Origin: Mangrovibacterium lignilyticum
GTDB taxonomy: Bacteria > Bacteroidota > Bacteroidia > Bacteroidales > Prolixibacteraceae
Assembly (NCBI RefSeq): GCF_010882175.1
Contig: NZ_WKLH01000002.1
Span: 744,001 to 808,000, forward strand
Reading direction: 5' to 3'
DNA length: 64,000 nucleotides
Shown one piece after another: positions 1 to 7,882 of this stretch. Below the pieces are notes generated by a model. The model did not search any database and had not been told where the DNA came from. It saw nothing but the letters and a program-made list of their open reading frames with translations. How positions within the stretch are numbered: the stretch's first letter is position 1; each line of letters begins with the position of its first letter. The position numbers and the translations under genes were made by a program.

Positions 1-104
1 AGAAAAGCCATCAGTAAAAACAGGCCAGTTAGTTTCATAATACGCAAAATTTGTTTCGGAAAATACCATAGGGGTATCCGAAATTTCATACCATTTTTTT
101 TCAT
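1..104 (-). CDS. SusC/RagA TonB-dependent receptor, N-terminal fragment (module A)
   Basis: Only the first 34 codons lie in the window; the gene runs off the left edge. The ATG is at 104-102. It encodes a long polar start followed by RIMKLTGLFLL, the same arrangement as the two complete SusC proteins of this window (RIMKLILIL and RIMKLTTILL before the signal peptide). The start context (cataagtttg on the plus strand) is also identical in all three. It follows a sigma and a FecR gene on the same strand, as expected for an STN-type SusC that signals to FecR. The identity rests on this N-terminal pattern and on context only. Confidence 0.7.
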   Translation of the reverse strand, partial: MKKNGMKFRIPLWYFPKQILRIMKLTGLFLLMAF

Positions 105-160
105 AAGTTTGTATTGTTTATTATTAACAAATTTGTTACGGCTGCAACCGTAATAAATGG

Positions 161-188
161 AAAGGGAAGTGCTGCAACACTTTCCTTT
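161..188 (-). promoter_or_regulatory. Hairpin between fecR and susC, module A
   Basis: Arms 161-171 and 178-188 pair over 11 bp with one G-U, around a 6-nt loop. The hairpin starts one base after the fecR stop codon. A nearly identical hairpin sits at the same place in module C. It probably attenuates or processes the transcript between the regulator and susC; the role is inferred. Confidence 0.5.
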
Positions 189-189
189 T

Positions 190-1182
190 TTAGTTTGGTT
201 TCAATTGTACATGACTACCGTTTATCTCATATTTAAAATTTGAAGTTAATTGCATCATTTTGAATAACTCGCGAATACTTTCTGTTTTAATGGTCATCGT
301 AAAATAATCCCGATTTGCCAGCGCTGGGTCCAATTCTACTTTCACACCGTACCAGCGTTCAATTCGAGGCACCAGTTCTGCAAAAGTGATATCCTCAAAT
401 TTTAGTTCATTGTTTCGCCAAACACTATACATTGCCGGATCAACCTCCCGAATCTTTAGCGTCCCATTTTCCAGTATGGCTTGCTCCCCTGGCTTAATCG
501 CCTGATCTTGCGAGAGTCTTTTCCCAAAAAGCTCAATCTTTCCTTCGTCCAAGGTGGCCTCAAATGGCTCGTTTTCATAGTTTCGAACATTAAATTGAGT
601 TCCCAGCACCCTGATATTCATTCCCGATAGTGTCTCTACAACAAAAGGATGTTTCGGATCTTTGGTAATATCGAAGTAGCCTTCCCCTGACAAGTTCACT
701 TTTCGAGGATTGTCGACGTTATAGCTGAGAATTGATTCGGAATTTAACCAAACAACACTACCGTCAGGTAAAACCAGATTTGATTTTTCGCCCGATGGCA
801 CTCTCACTGTTAACAACTGGTGCCCGGACTTTTCAATATGGGACAACCGATAAGTTTGAAGACCTGCAAAACCAATACTGATCAGAATTAATACTGACGC
901 CGCAATATTGATCCACTTTTTTGAGGCCTGAAAAAAGATTGATTTCGGCGCCTTCGATTGGGTTAAACGCCGAGAATAAAATTCATCCCACTCTTGATCG
1001 ACATTGATTTTTGTCGACAACTGATCATGAGTACTTAATTTGTAGGTTTCGTAAAATAGCCTAAGCTCTTCCCTATTGGTTTCAGCTTGCGATGCCCAAC
1101 CAATAATATCTTTGTCTTCATCCTCCGTTGTTTCCCGAAGAATAAAGCGAACTAATCGTTTTTCGTCAATAATTGAAGCCAT
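190..1182 (-). CDS. FecR-family anti-sigma factor (module A)
   Basis: An inner-membrane anti-sigma factor that would hold the adjacent ECF sigma factor and release it when the cognate SusC receptor signals through the periplasm. The 330 residues show an N-terminal cytoplasmic sigma-binding region, one membrane segment at about 90-111 (INIAASVLILISIGFAG), a FecR core from about 123 with VPSGEKSNLVLPDGSVVWLN, and a C-terminal DUF4974-type domain (ERWYGVKVEL). The length is typical. It starts at ATG 1182, downstream of its sigma gene and upstream of the partial susC, all on the minus strand. The sigma-FecR-SusC role is established for the family; the sugar sensed is unknown because SusD and the enzymes of this module lie outside the window. 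Confidence 0.93.
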   Translation of the reverse strand: MASIIDEKRLVRFILRETTEDEDKDIIGWASQAETNREELRLFYETYKLSTHDQLSTKINVDQEWDEFYSRRLTQSKAPKSIFFQASKKWINIAASVLILISIGFAGLQTYRLSHIEKSGHQLLTVRVPSGEKSNLVLPDGSVVWLNSESILSYNVDNPRKVNLSGEGYFDITKDPKHPFVVETLSGMNIRVLGTQFNVRNYENEPFEATLDEGKIELFGKRLSQDQAIKPGEQAILENGTLKIREVDPAMYSVWRNNELKFEDITFAELVPRIERWYGVKVELDPALANRDYFTMTIKTESIRELFKMMQLTSNFKYEINGSHVQLKPN

Positions 1183-1286
1183 GTGAACTATGTTTCTATA
1201 TAAGCAATACAGTTCACGATTAATTTACCCTGACAAAAATCTTCGATTTATTTTTCTTTTCTTTTGAAAAGCACCAAAATGGTCGT

Positions 1287-1835
1287 TTACAGATACTCTT
1301 TTAGTAGCCGACGAAGGCGTGACAACGCCCTGCTCATTTGTGTTTCAACCGTTTTTACCGAAACGCTGAGTTCTTGCGCAATTTCAGCATACTTTAATCC
1401 CATATCCCGGCTCAGTAGAAAAATGCGTCGACATTCTGTGGGAAGACTTGCTACAGCAGCATCAATTTTTTCCTTCAGCTCAATAACCTCCAGCGATTGA
1501 AAAACCTGATTTTCACTTCCATCTGCCGTATATAACAAGTAAAGTACGGATTGAAAGTCATCGACAACCCGTTTGTGTTGTAATAAATTCAGGCTGGCAT
1601 TCTTTACCGATCGAAACAAGTAAAACTTTAAATCATCGTCCATCGGCAATACATCGCGTTTATCCCAAACTTTTAGAAAAACCTCCTGGACAATTTCTTT
1701 CGACTCTTCAATATTGTTGGTATATCGATCAGCAAAACAACACAAACGAACAAAATACTCCCGAAAAATTGATTCAAACTGCTTTTCGGTTGGCAAAGCA
1801 GTGCTCGAGATTTTTTTCGTCGGTTTAAAGTTCAT
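1287..1835 (-). CDS. ECF RNA polymerase sigma factor (module A)
   Basis: A 182-residue sigma-70 family protein of the Bacteroidota FecI-like group. Region 2 is visible at about 23-90 (YFVRLCCFADRYTNN, EIVQEVFLKVWDKRD) and region 4 at about 125-180 (LPTECRRIFLLSRDMGLKYA, ELSVSVKTVETQM as the helix-turn-helix). It should direct transcription of the neighbouring fecR/susC genes. It begins at ATG 1835. A well-formed promoter with a LacI-type operator inside its spacer lies about 55 bases upstream, so the sigma gene itself seems to be under separate control. The identity is secure; the target genes are inferred from position. Confidence 0.93.
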   Translation of the reverse strand: MNFKPTKKISSTALPTEKQFESIFREYFVRLCCFADRYTNNIEESKEIVQEVFLKVWDKRDVLPMDDDLKFYLFRSVKNASLNLLQHKRVVDDFQSVLYLLYTADGSENQVFQSLEVIELKEKIDAAVASLPTECRRIFLLSRDMGLKYAEIAQELSVSVKTVETQMSRALSRLRRLLKEYL

Positions 1836-1889
1836 TTTGGTTGATATCTGGTAAAACAGTAGATCCTACTGCATGAAATAATCAATTAA

Positions 1890-1920
1890 CAAACATATAT
1901 GAAAACGTTTACAACACAAA
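1890..1920 (-). promoter_or_regulatory. Bacteroidota promoter of the module A sigma gene with an operator in its spacer
   Basis: On the minus strand TTTG (1920-1917), 19 bases and TATGTTTG (1897-1890) match the Bacteroidota -33/-7 consensus TTTG-N19-TAnnTTTG exactly. The palindrome-like TGTAAACGTTTTCA (1913-1900) lies wholly inside the spacer, where a bound repressor would block RNA polymerase. The 5' leader to the sigma ATG would be about 50 bases. Confidence 0.6.
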
Positions 1921-2033
1921 AAAAAAGTGAAACTAGAATATTCTCTGAAAACCATCAAGCCATCGCTAAAAACTATTAACGATGGGACCTTCTCTGTCCA
2001 ATCCAAATAACCCTTGTATCATTTCCATTATTG

Positions 2034-2041
2034 AAACGTTT
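2034..2041. promoter_or_regulatory. AAACGTTT operator-like palindrome
   Basis: Second copy of AAACGTTT in this intergenic region. The first is 1903-1910 inside the sigma promoter and a third is 2121-2128. The core resembles LacI-family operators. No regulator gene is linked in the window. Confidence 0.35.
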
Positions 2042-2120
2042 TATGCAGAGTTAGCTTTTTTTTTATCAAGATTGCTACTCCCACTCGCTTCCGGGTAAAA
2101 ATTCATTTTCTCAGCACTCT

Positions 2121-2128
2121 AAACGTTT
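2121..2128. promoter_or_regulatory. AAACGTTT operator-like palindrome
   Basis: Third copy of the same 8-bp palindrome, followed by TAT as is the copy at 2034. It lies between the pgi terminator and the module A sigma promoter. Apart from these motifs and the terminator, the 1836-2243 gap holds no visible gene. Confidence 0.35.
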
Positions 2129-2172
2129 TATCCTCTAAAAGGAAATGTCATAAATGAACAATCGGGACAGCT

Positions 2173-2213
2173 ATAAACAGAAAAAACTGCATGATGCAGT
2201 TTTTTCTGTTTAT
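2173..2213 (-). terminator. Intrinsic terminator of pgi
   Basis: A perfect 19-bp inverted repeat (2173-2191 and 2195-2213) with a 3-base loop lies 30 bases after the pgi stop. The arms contain A6/T6 runs, so it can end transcription in both directions. Confidence 0.85.
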
Positions 2214-2243
2214 ATTATTGAATAAATGTAAAATCCAATCTTA

Positions 2244-3893
2244 TTAACGCATCGCTTTGTAAGCGTTAATTAAGCCATTTGTAGAACCATCGTGGCCCGT
2301 TACTTTTCCGTCACCACCTAACTCCGGCAAAATTTGGTTGGCTAATTGTTTGCCCAACTCAACGCCCCATTGGTCGAAGCTGAAGATATTCCAAATGATT
2401 CCCTGAACAAAAATCTTGTGCTCGTACATTGCGATTAACGCACCCAATGTAAATGGAGTCAATTTTTTGAACAAAAATGAATTGGTTGGAATATTTCCTT
2501 CAAACACTTTAAACGGAAGCAAAGCTGCAATCTCATCGGCCGACTTACCTGCTGCCTTCAATTCGGCTTCAACCTGCTCTGGCGTTTTACCGACCATCAA
2601 GGCTTCGGTTTGTGCAAAGAAGTTAGCCAACAATTTGGGATGGTGATCGCTCAGCGGATTGTGGCTAATGGCGGGTGCCATAAAATCGCAGGGAATAAGC
2701 TTGGTACCCTGGTGAATCAATTGGTAAAAAGCGTGCTGACCATTTGTTCCCGGTTCTCCCCAAATAATCGGGCCGGTTTGGTAAGTAACTTTTTCGCCGT
2801 TTCTGTCGACATATTTACCATTACTTTCCATATTTCCTTGTTGGAAATAGGCCGAAAAACGATGCATGTATTGGTCGTAAGGTAAAATGGCTTCAGTTTC
2901 GGCTCCGTAGAAATTGTTATACCAAATACCGATTAAAGCTAAAACTACCGGAAAGTTTTCGTCGAAGTTCGCCGATTTAAAATGATTATCCATGGCATGT
3001 GCTCCTTCAAGCAGTGCTACGTAGTTATCGAAACCAATGGCGCAGGCAATTGACAAACCTATGGCCGACCACAATGAATAACGACCGCCAACCCAATCCC
3101 AGAAACGGAACATGTTTTTGGTGTCGATACCAAAAGCAGAAACGGCACCTGCATTGGTCGATAATGCCACGAAATGCTTCGCAACGGCGCTCTCGTCTTT
3201 GGCAGCCTCCAGGAACCACGATTTAGCCGAATTGGCGTTGGTCATTGTTTCCTGTGTCGTAAAGGTTTTCGAAGCAACGATAAACAAGGTTGTTTCCGGA
3301 TTTACAGCTTTCAATGTTTCGGCAATATGAGTACCATCAACATTTGAAACAAAATGCAGGTTTATATTTTCTTTTTTGTAGGATTTTAACGCTTCAGTGA
3401 CCATTAACGGGCCAAGATCCGAACCACCGATACCGATGTTTACAATATCTGTAATCGCTTTGCCATTATAACCTTTCCATTCTCCTGAAATTATACTTTC
3501 GGAAAAAGCTTTCATTTGGTCAAGCACTTCATTTACTTCAGGCATGACATCTTTACCGTCCACTAAAATCGGCGTATTGCTTCGGTTACGTAAAGCAACA
3601 TGAAGCACTGAACGGTTTTCAGTTTGATTGATTTTTTCACCTGAAAATTCGCTTTCAATAGCTGATTTTAACCCGCATTCTTCAGCGAGCTGCACTAAAA
3701 GTGATCGAACTTTATCGTCGACAATATTTTTTGAGAAATCGAGTAATATCTCTTCGAATTGCAGTGAATACTTTTCAAACCGCTTTTCGTCTTTGGCAAA
3801 AAGATCTTTGATTTGTGTCCCGTTAAATTCGGCAAAATAGGCCTCCAATGCTTTCCAGGCTTTTGTTGTGGTAGGATTAACAGTTGGCAACAT
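2244..3893 (-). CDS. pgi: Glucose-6-phosphate isomerase
   Basis: A cytosolic enzyme that interconverts glucose 6-phosphate and fructose 6-phosphate in glycolysis and gluconeogenesis. The 549 residues match the usual length of the long bacterial form. Clear family signatures are [14 protein letters not shown] in the sugar-phosphate site, [46 protein letters not shown] and [15 protein letters not shown] near the C-terminus. It stands alone between two polysaccharide-utilisation modules and has its own promoter and a strong terminator. It is a housekeeping gene rather than part of either module. Confidence 0.98.
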   Translation of the reverse strand: MLPTVNPTTTKAWKALEAYFAEFNGTQIKDLFAKDEKRFEKYSLQFEEILLDFSKNIVDDKVRSLLVQLAEECGLKSAIESEFSGEKINQTENRSVLHVALRNRSNTPILVDGKDVMPEVNEVLDQMKAFSESIISGEWKGYNGKAITDIVNIGIGGSDLGPLMVTEALKSYKKENINLHFVSNVDGTHIAETLKAVNPETTLFIVASKTFTTQETMTNANSAKSWFLEAAKDESAVAKHFVALSTNAGAVSAFGIDTKNMFRFWDWVGGRYSLWSAIGLSIACAIGFDNYVALLEGAHAMDNHFKSANFDENFPVVLALIGIWYNNFYGAETEAILPYDQYMHRFSAYFQQGNMESNGKYVDRNGEKVTYQTGPIIWGEPGTNGQHAFYQLIHQGTKLIPCDFMAPAISHNPLSDHHPKLLANFFAQTEALMVGKTPEQVEAELKAAGKSADEIAALLPFKVFEGNIPTNSFLFKKLTPFTLGALIAMYEHKIFVQGIIWNIFSFDQWGVELGKQLANQILPELGGDGKVTGHDGSTNGLINAYKAMR

Positions 3894-3961
3894 AATATTT
3901 AATTTTATTTTTGATTTGGTTCATTTAATTCTTGACCAGTTGCTCAGGCAATAATGGGAAA

Positions 3962-3969
3962 CAAAGATA
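3962..3969 (-). promoter_or_regulatory. Probable -7 box of the pgi promoter
   Basis: Minus-strand TATCTTTG fits TAnnTTTG and would give a leader of about 65 bases before the pgi ATG. No clear -33 TTTG was found at 19-21 bases, so support is partial. The rest of the 3894-4312 gap shows no gene; a hairpin at 4227-4262 is listed separately. Confidence 0.4.
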
Positions 3970-4226
3970 TAATAGATTGTAAATCTAGAACCATTCAATT
4001 GCTCCAAAATCGATTTGTAAACGCCAGAATTAACCGTTCTTTTCTTTTTTCAGAAATCAACTTTTGGGCATAGACTCAATTTTGATTCTTTGCTTTTTAT
4101 AAATTAACACGAATACCAACTTCACGCCATGCAAACTTACTATCGCAACAAAGTCAGTCCTACTCGAAAACAAACAACACAAAGGGCGATCTGCAACATT
4201 CGTGAAAATCACTGCATCAATACAAC

Positions 4227-4262
4227 AAAAGGTCGCCCGAAAACAAATCGAGCAACCTTTTT
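4227..4262 (-). terminator. Hairpin downstream of the SusD remnant
   Basis: AAAAGGTCGC (4227-4236) pairs with GCAACCTTTT (4252-4261) with one mismatch. A T-run follows on the plus strand and a weaker one on the minus strand. It lies about 50 bases past the stop of the SusD remnant and may be its former terminator. Confidence 0.4.
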
Positions 4263-4312
4263 TTCCAAGATCAAAATTAACTAATTATTCTGCCATATAA
4301 TCCGGCAACTCT

Positions 4313-4633
4313 CTAATAACCATTTGTGCCATATTCATCTGCATTATCAAATTGGCTGAGGAAATCGTACGAAATTGGACGCAAATAATTTTTACCGCTA
4401 AAGGACAAAGCTGCACGCGGGATCGCTGACGGCAGTCGCTCTTCAAAAGCCTGGTGCCGTTTTAACAGCGGCCAGCGACCAAATTCACCGCAAAGCTCAC
4501 GGGCATATTCATCGTATACATCTTCCATAGAAGCTGTCGACAACTTCATGTTAGCATCAAAGTCGGCCGCATCGCGACATGCACGCTCACGCAAAACATT
4601 CAGATACACAGCAGCCTTTGCTTCGTCGCCCAA
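4313..4633 (-). pseudogene. C-terminal remnant of a SusD/RagB gene
   Basis: The frame encodes about 106 residues that match only the C-terminal end of SusD proteins: YLNVLRERACRDA, then EYARELCGEFGRWPLLKRH, then YLRPISYDFL, ending in NGY. Complete SusD proteins here end the same way (RTRELCGEWLRWEDLSR, LRPIPQTFL, QNPGY). The only usable start is a TTG at 4633. A stop codon lies five codons further upstream and the roughly 110 bases up to the GH28 gene do not continue the SusD frame. The N-terminal four fifths, with the lipobox and TPR helices, is missing, so this is best read as a decayed gene left by a rearrangement at the end of module B. Confidence 0.75.
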
Positions 4634-4753
4634 TAGACTGCCAAATCAAAAAATAGAACCAATTATCTTATTCGAAACAATTATTAATCATGGACCGACA
4701 ATTTTACGCTACTTAAACTCAAAACAAACAGAGTGCCGCTCCTAATTCCTTTT

Positions 4754-6313
4754 TTACTTTTCTCCTTCGAGCTTCTGGCAATTTTCCGGTAACACCGAAC
4801 CAAAAATGGTGATGTTTGAAGTCTCCGCAGCTGCACACCTGACCAATGTTTTTAACGGCTCCGATACCTGCGCATTAAGTATCGCTACATCGTCTGTTTC
4901 TTTCATGTAGATTCCAATCTCGCCTCCTTGCATATTCCTGAATTTAGGGCTTTCCATGACTATATTTTCTGCCTGTTCGAAAAAATAAGTTGGCCTTGCC
5001 TCTTCACGCATGCTCTGAAAACTGATATTTCTAAATTGAATGTTCTCCGCGTATCGCACATAAAATCCGTAAGCCGGCAAGAAACCAAACATGGTGGACT
5101 CCGGGTAGTCTTTTGGCAGATGTTCAACCGGGCGTTCAAAATCGTCCAACGATCCTCCTCCTGCTGTCTGAACTTGTATATCTGACAAGCTAATATTCCG
5201 AACAGGAAAACTAGGTTGTCCGGTTATCGAGCAGGCTGTTTTACCGCCATTGCGAACAGTTATCTGACTGATCGAAACATCGCTAATTTCGCCAATATGA
5301 TCAATTATCAAACCTTTTTGATAGGTTCGGGCACGGTTTCCAAGCCGAATAAAAATAGGACCTTCGGTTCCATCCACGACAATATTGTCAATACTGATTC
5401 CTTCCATTTTTCCGCCATCAACGATCTCCAGGGTAATGGCTGAACTCCCTGTTGGCTTACCATAAAAGGTCGGTTCTTTTATCGTCGATGGTTTCACGAC
5501 ACAATTCGAAATGGTGATATTCCGAAAACCACCGTTCGATTCCGTTCCCATTTTAATCGCATTGCAGCGGCTGCTGATGACACAATTTGTAATCGCAATG
5601 TTTTCGCAGGGGCGTGGCGAAGTACTTTTTAAGGTCACCCCATCATCGTCCGAATCGCAAATTAGGTCGGAGACCGTCACATTCCGGCAGCCATCCAGAT
5701 CCAACGCATCGTTGTTGTAATTATTCCGGTTGAAAATTTTTAGTCCCCTAATCTGCAAATCTTCACAAGCCAGGTAATGCTGCATCCAGCAACCGGAATT
5801 CTGCAACCGGACATTTTCAATAAGCACATTCCGGCAAGTAATAAACCGCAGCAAATGTGGCCGGGTGATTCCTTCATCATTCCAACTCAGCTTTTTAAAA
5901 ACAGCCCCTTGCCCATCGATGGTTCCAAACCCACTGATGCTCACATTCGTGAGGTTTTCTGCATAAATAAGCTGAATCGTTGCCTCTTGGGTTCTAAGCG
6001 AAATGTATTGGGGCTTTATTTTCTGATAGTCATTCAGATCTTTACTTCCATACAGAACAGCCCCCGTTTCAAGATGAAGATTAACATGACTTTTCAAGAA
6101 CAGCGATCCTGTTTTAAACAGGCCTGAGGGAACCAGCACGCTACCGCCTCCATTCGTTCCGCAATCATCAATGGCTTGTTGAATGGCCTTTGTGCTAACA
6201 ACACTCGTATCAGCGACAGCGCCATAGTCGAGTATATTGTATTCTTTGGCAGACAGTTTTCCTACACATAATAACAAGGTAAAAATGCAGCCAATAAGTG
6301 CAGTTGATTTCAT
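4754..6313 (-). CDS. GH28 polygalacturonase / rhamnogalacturonan hydrolase, secreted (module B)
   Basis: A right-handed beta-helix pectinase acting outside the cytoplasm. I chose ATG 6313 because the next residues form a signal peptide (STALIGCIFTLLLCVGKLSA); the longer frame to 6385 only adds a tail overlapping the upstream gene. The 519 residues begin with YNILDYGAVADTSVVSTKAI, the usual pectate-lyase-superfamily start. Putative catalytic aspartates are in NNDALDLDGC and CDSDDDGVTLKS, followed by IKMGTESNGG. The classic GHG motif of endo-polygalacturonases is absent, as in the rhamnogalacturonan-type GH28 group. It lies 35 bases after the MGH1-like glycosidase and should be co-transcribed with it. 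The exact substrate is not certain. Confidence 0.9.
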   Translation of the reverse strand: MKSTALIGCIFTLLLCVGKLSAKEYNILDYGAVADTSVVSTKAIQQAIDDCGTNGGGSVLVPSGLFKTGSLFLKSHVNLHLETGAVLYGSKDLNDYQKIKPQYISLRTQEATIQLIYAENLTNVSISGFGTIDGQGAVFKKLSWNDEGITRPHLLRFITCRNVLIENVRLQNSGCWMQHYLACEDLQIRGLKIFNRNNYNNDALDLDGCRNVTVSDLICDSDDDGVTLKSTSPRPCENIAITNCVISSRCNAIKMGTESNGGFRNITISNCVVKPSTIKEPTFYGKPTGSSAITLEIVDGGKMEGISIDNIVVDGTEGPIFIRLGNRARTYQKGLIIDHIGEISDVSISQITVRNGGKTACSITGQPSFPVRNISLSDIQVQTAGGGSLDDFERPVEHLPKDYPESTMFGFLPAYGFYVRYAENIQFRNISFQSMREEARPTYFFEQAENIVMESPKFRNMQGGEIGIYMKETDDVAILNAQVSEPLKTLVRCAAAETSNITIFGSVLPENCQKLEGEK

Positions 6314-6348
6314 CTTTTTTGTATTGGTTTTATTTGAATTGATTTTAT

Positions 6349-7728
6349 CTAAAACTCGCCAACCACCGGTCTGTTTTCGAGCCATGCCAGCATATTAATG
6401 ACCAAGTAATTCCAGTTTTGAAATCCTCTATTCAACAAGGGCTCTCCTGTTTCCGGCTCATAGTATTCGTGGAGCGCCCCGTTCGTTTCAAAGTCGCGGC
6501 CAAACAAATTTACCGTTTTGGTCGCCAATTCAGTCGCTTCCTGACCGTATCCATAGCGAACAAGACCACGAAAAACCATATAGTTTGAAATTCCCCAAAT
6601 CGGACCTCTCCAGTTCGATGGGTTTGCACTGGCTCTGAGGCTGTACATTTTTTCCATCCTGGAAAGCGTACGAACACCCGAGGGAGAGTTAAATGTTTTT
6701 GGGTTAGCATAGTGTTCCTGAACGATTCGTTCGGCCTGTTCCGGTGTCGCAATGCCTGCCCATAAAGGCAAAAATCCCGACCATACCTCTATTCGCTGAA
6801 TCAAACAATCGTAATCCCGGGGATAACCGGCATGAATCATGAATTCCTTTCCCAACGATTTGTCGGGCTGAATCCTGACTGGTCGCAAATTTAAATCGAC
6901 ACTGTAGAAGAAACCATCACGCTCGTCCCAGCAATGCTCCTGAATCGCAGCTTTCAGTTTGACCGCATCGTTTTTAAACTCCTCGCCAAGCTGTGGTATC
7001 TTTAAACAATCAGCAAGGTAGACCATCGCCAACAGTTCACGATACATGAGGCAATTCAGGTAAATTGAAGCAGAACTTCCGTTGGGTCTAAAAAAGGTAC
7101 ACGGGTCATTATCGACTCCAATAGCCACATCGGTTTGCCAGTAAAATAAGCCCGTATTTTTATCCCGATGATAGGCGTTATAGGCGTTAACAAAAGCTTG
7201 CAGGTAATAAAATTTTTCGCGCAGCCAATCAGCGTCATTATCCTGAACCTGACACAAAAAAGCAGCATGCTGGGCCAAAACCGGCTTGTGCATATTCATT
7301 TTATATATTTCGTCGGCTTCGAAATCCCGGGGATTCGAATCTTCCCAGATAACAATCGGGATATAGCCGTCCCAATCACCATAACTCAGAAAATTCAAGA
7401 CACAGCCTTTTTCATATTCCAAAGCTTCTTTCGAATCAGCAGGAGAACCCACATCCGCTAATATTTGGCGAAGTGCAACATTGCTCAACCAGGAATCCCA
7501 GTCCCACAATACATTAGCATACTGGTTACTTCCGGGTGTTAAAAAAGGAAACTTCAAGGCCCCGCTTGGTGGGCGGTACATCTTCTTAAAATCCTGATAG
7601 ACGTTTGATTTAATGATGTGGGAATACCTGTTTATTTCGCCTTTTGTGTTTTGTGCAGCGGTGCTTCCGGTCAACGCCAGAAATGCCGCAACAATGCCGG
7701 AAAGTAATCGGATGGATTTTTTTTTCAC
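6349..7728 (-). CDS. Secreted (alpha/alpha)6-barrel glycosidase, MGH1/GH63/trehalase-like (module B)
   Basis: The start codon is GTG at 7728, followed by a signal peptide (SIRLLSGIVAAFLALTG...AQ). The 459 residues carry the marks of the GH37/GH63/MGH1-like clan: VLWDWDSWLSNVALRQI near residue 75, NPSNWRGPIWGISNYMVFRG near 370, and GALHEYYEPETGEPL followed by FQNWNYLVINMLAW at the end. These enzymes invert alpha- or beta-glucosidic and related bonds. The gene lies after susD and before a GH28, so it probably acts on a pectin-derived or side-chain oligosaccharide, but no substrate can be read from the sequence. The family level is firm, the specificity is not. Confidence 0.8.
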   Translation of the reverse strand: MKKKSIRLLSGIVAAFLALTGSTAAQNTKGEINRYSHIIKSNVYQDFKKMYRPPSGALKFPFLTPGSNQYANVLWDWDSWLSNVALRQILADVGSPADSKEALEYEKGCVLNFLSYGDWDGYIPIVIWEDSNPRDFEADEIYKMNMHKPVLAQHAAFLCQVQDNDADWLREKFYYLQAFVNAYNAYHRDKNTGLFYWQTDVAIGVDNDPCTFFRPNGSSASIYLNCLMYRELLAMVYLADCLKIPQLGEEFKNDAVKLKAAIQEHCWDERDGFFYSVDLNLRPVRIQPDKSLGKEFMIHAGYPRDYDCLIQRIEVWSGFLPLWAGIATPEQAERIVQEHYANPKTFNSPSGVRTLSRMEKMYSLRASANPSNWRGPIWGISNYMVFRGLVRYGYGQEATELATKTVNLFGRDFETNGALHEYYEPETGEPLLNRGFQNWNYLVINMLAWLENRPVVGEF

Positions 7729-7806
7729 AGGTCGTTCGTATTAATTTGGTTTAAAAATGCAGGCAGTCTAAAATTACTAAAATGAGCGAACTTTCTATAA
7801 ATTGAA

Positions 7807-7838
7807 ACTGCCGATCGGCAGGAATACAGATCGGCAGT
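7807..7838 (-). promoter_or_regulatory. Intergenic hairpin after susD (module B)
   Basis: ACTGCCGAT (7807-7815) and ATCGGCAGT (7830-7838) are perfect complements with a 14-base loop. It sits between susD and the glycosidase gene without a clear T-run, so mRNA processing or partial attenuation is likelier than full termination. Confidence 0.5.
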
Positions 7839-7882
7839 GTTCAGCTAGCTATTCAATTTCATAGCGTTTCTATTAACTCCCT

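Noticed and set aside
4548-4745. Small plus-strand frame over the SusD remnant
   Set aside because: It is antisense to the SusD-like residues, which explain the conservation better.
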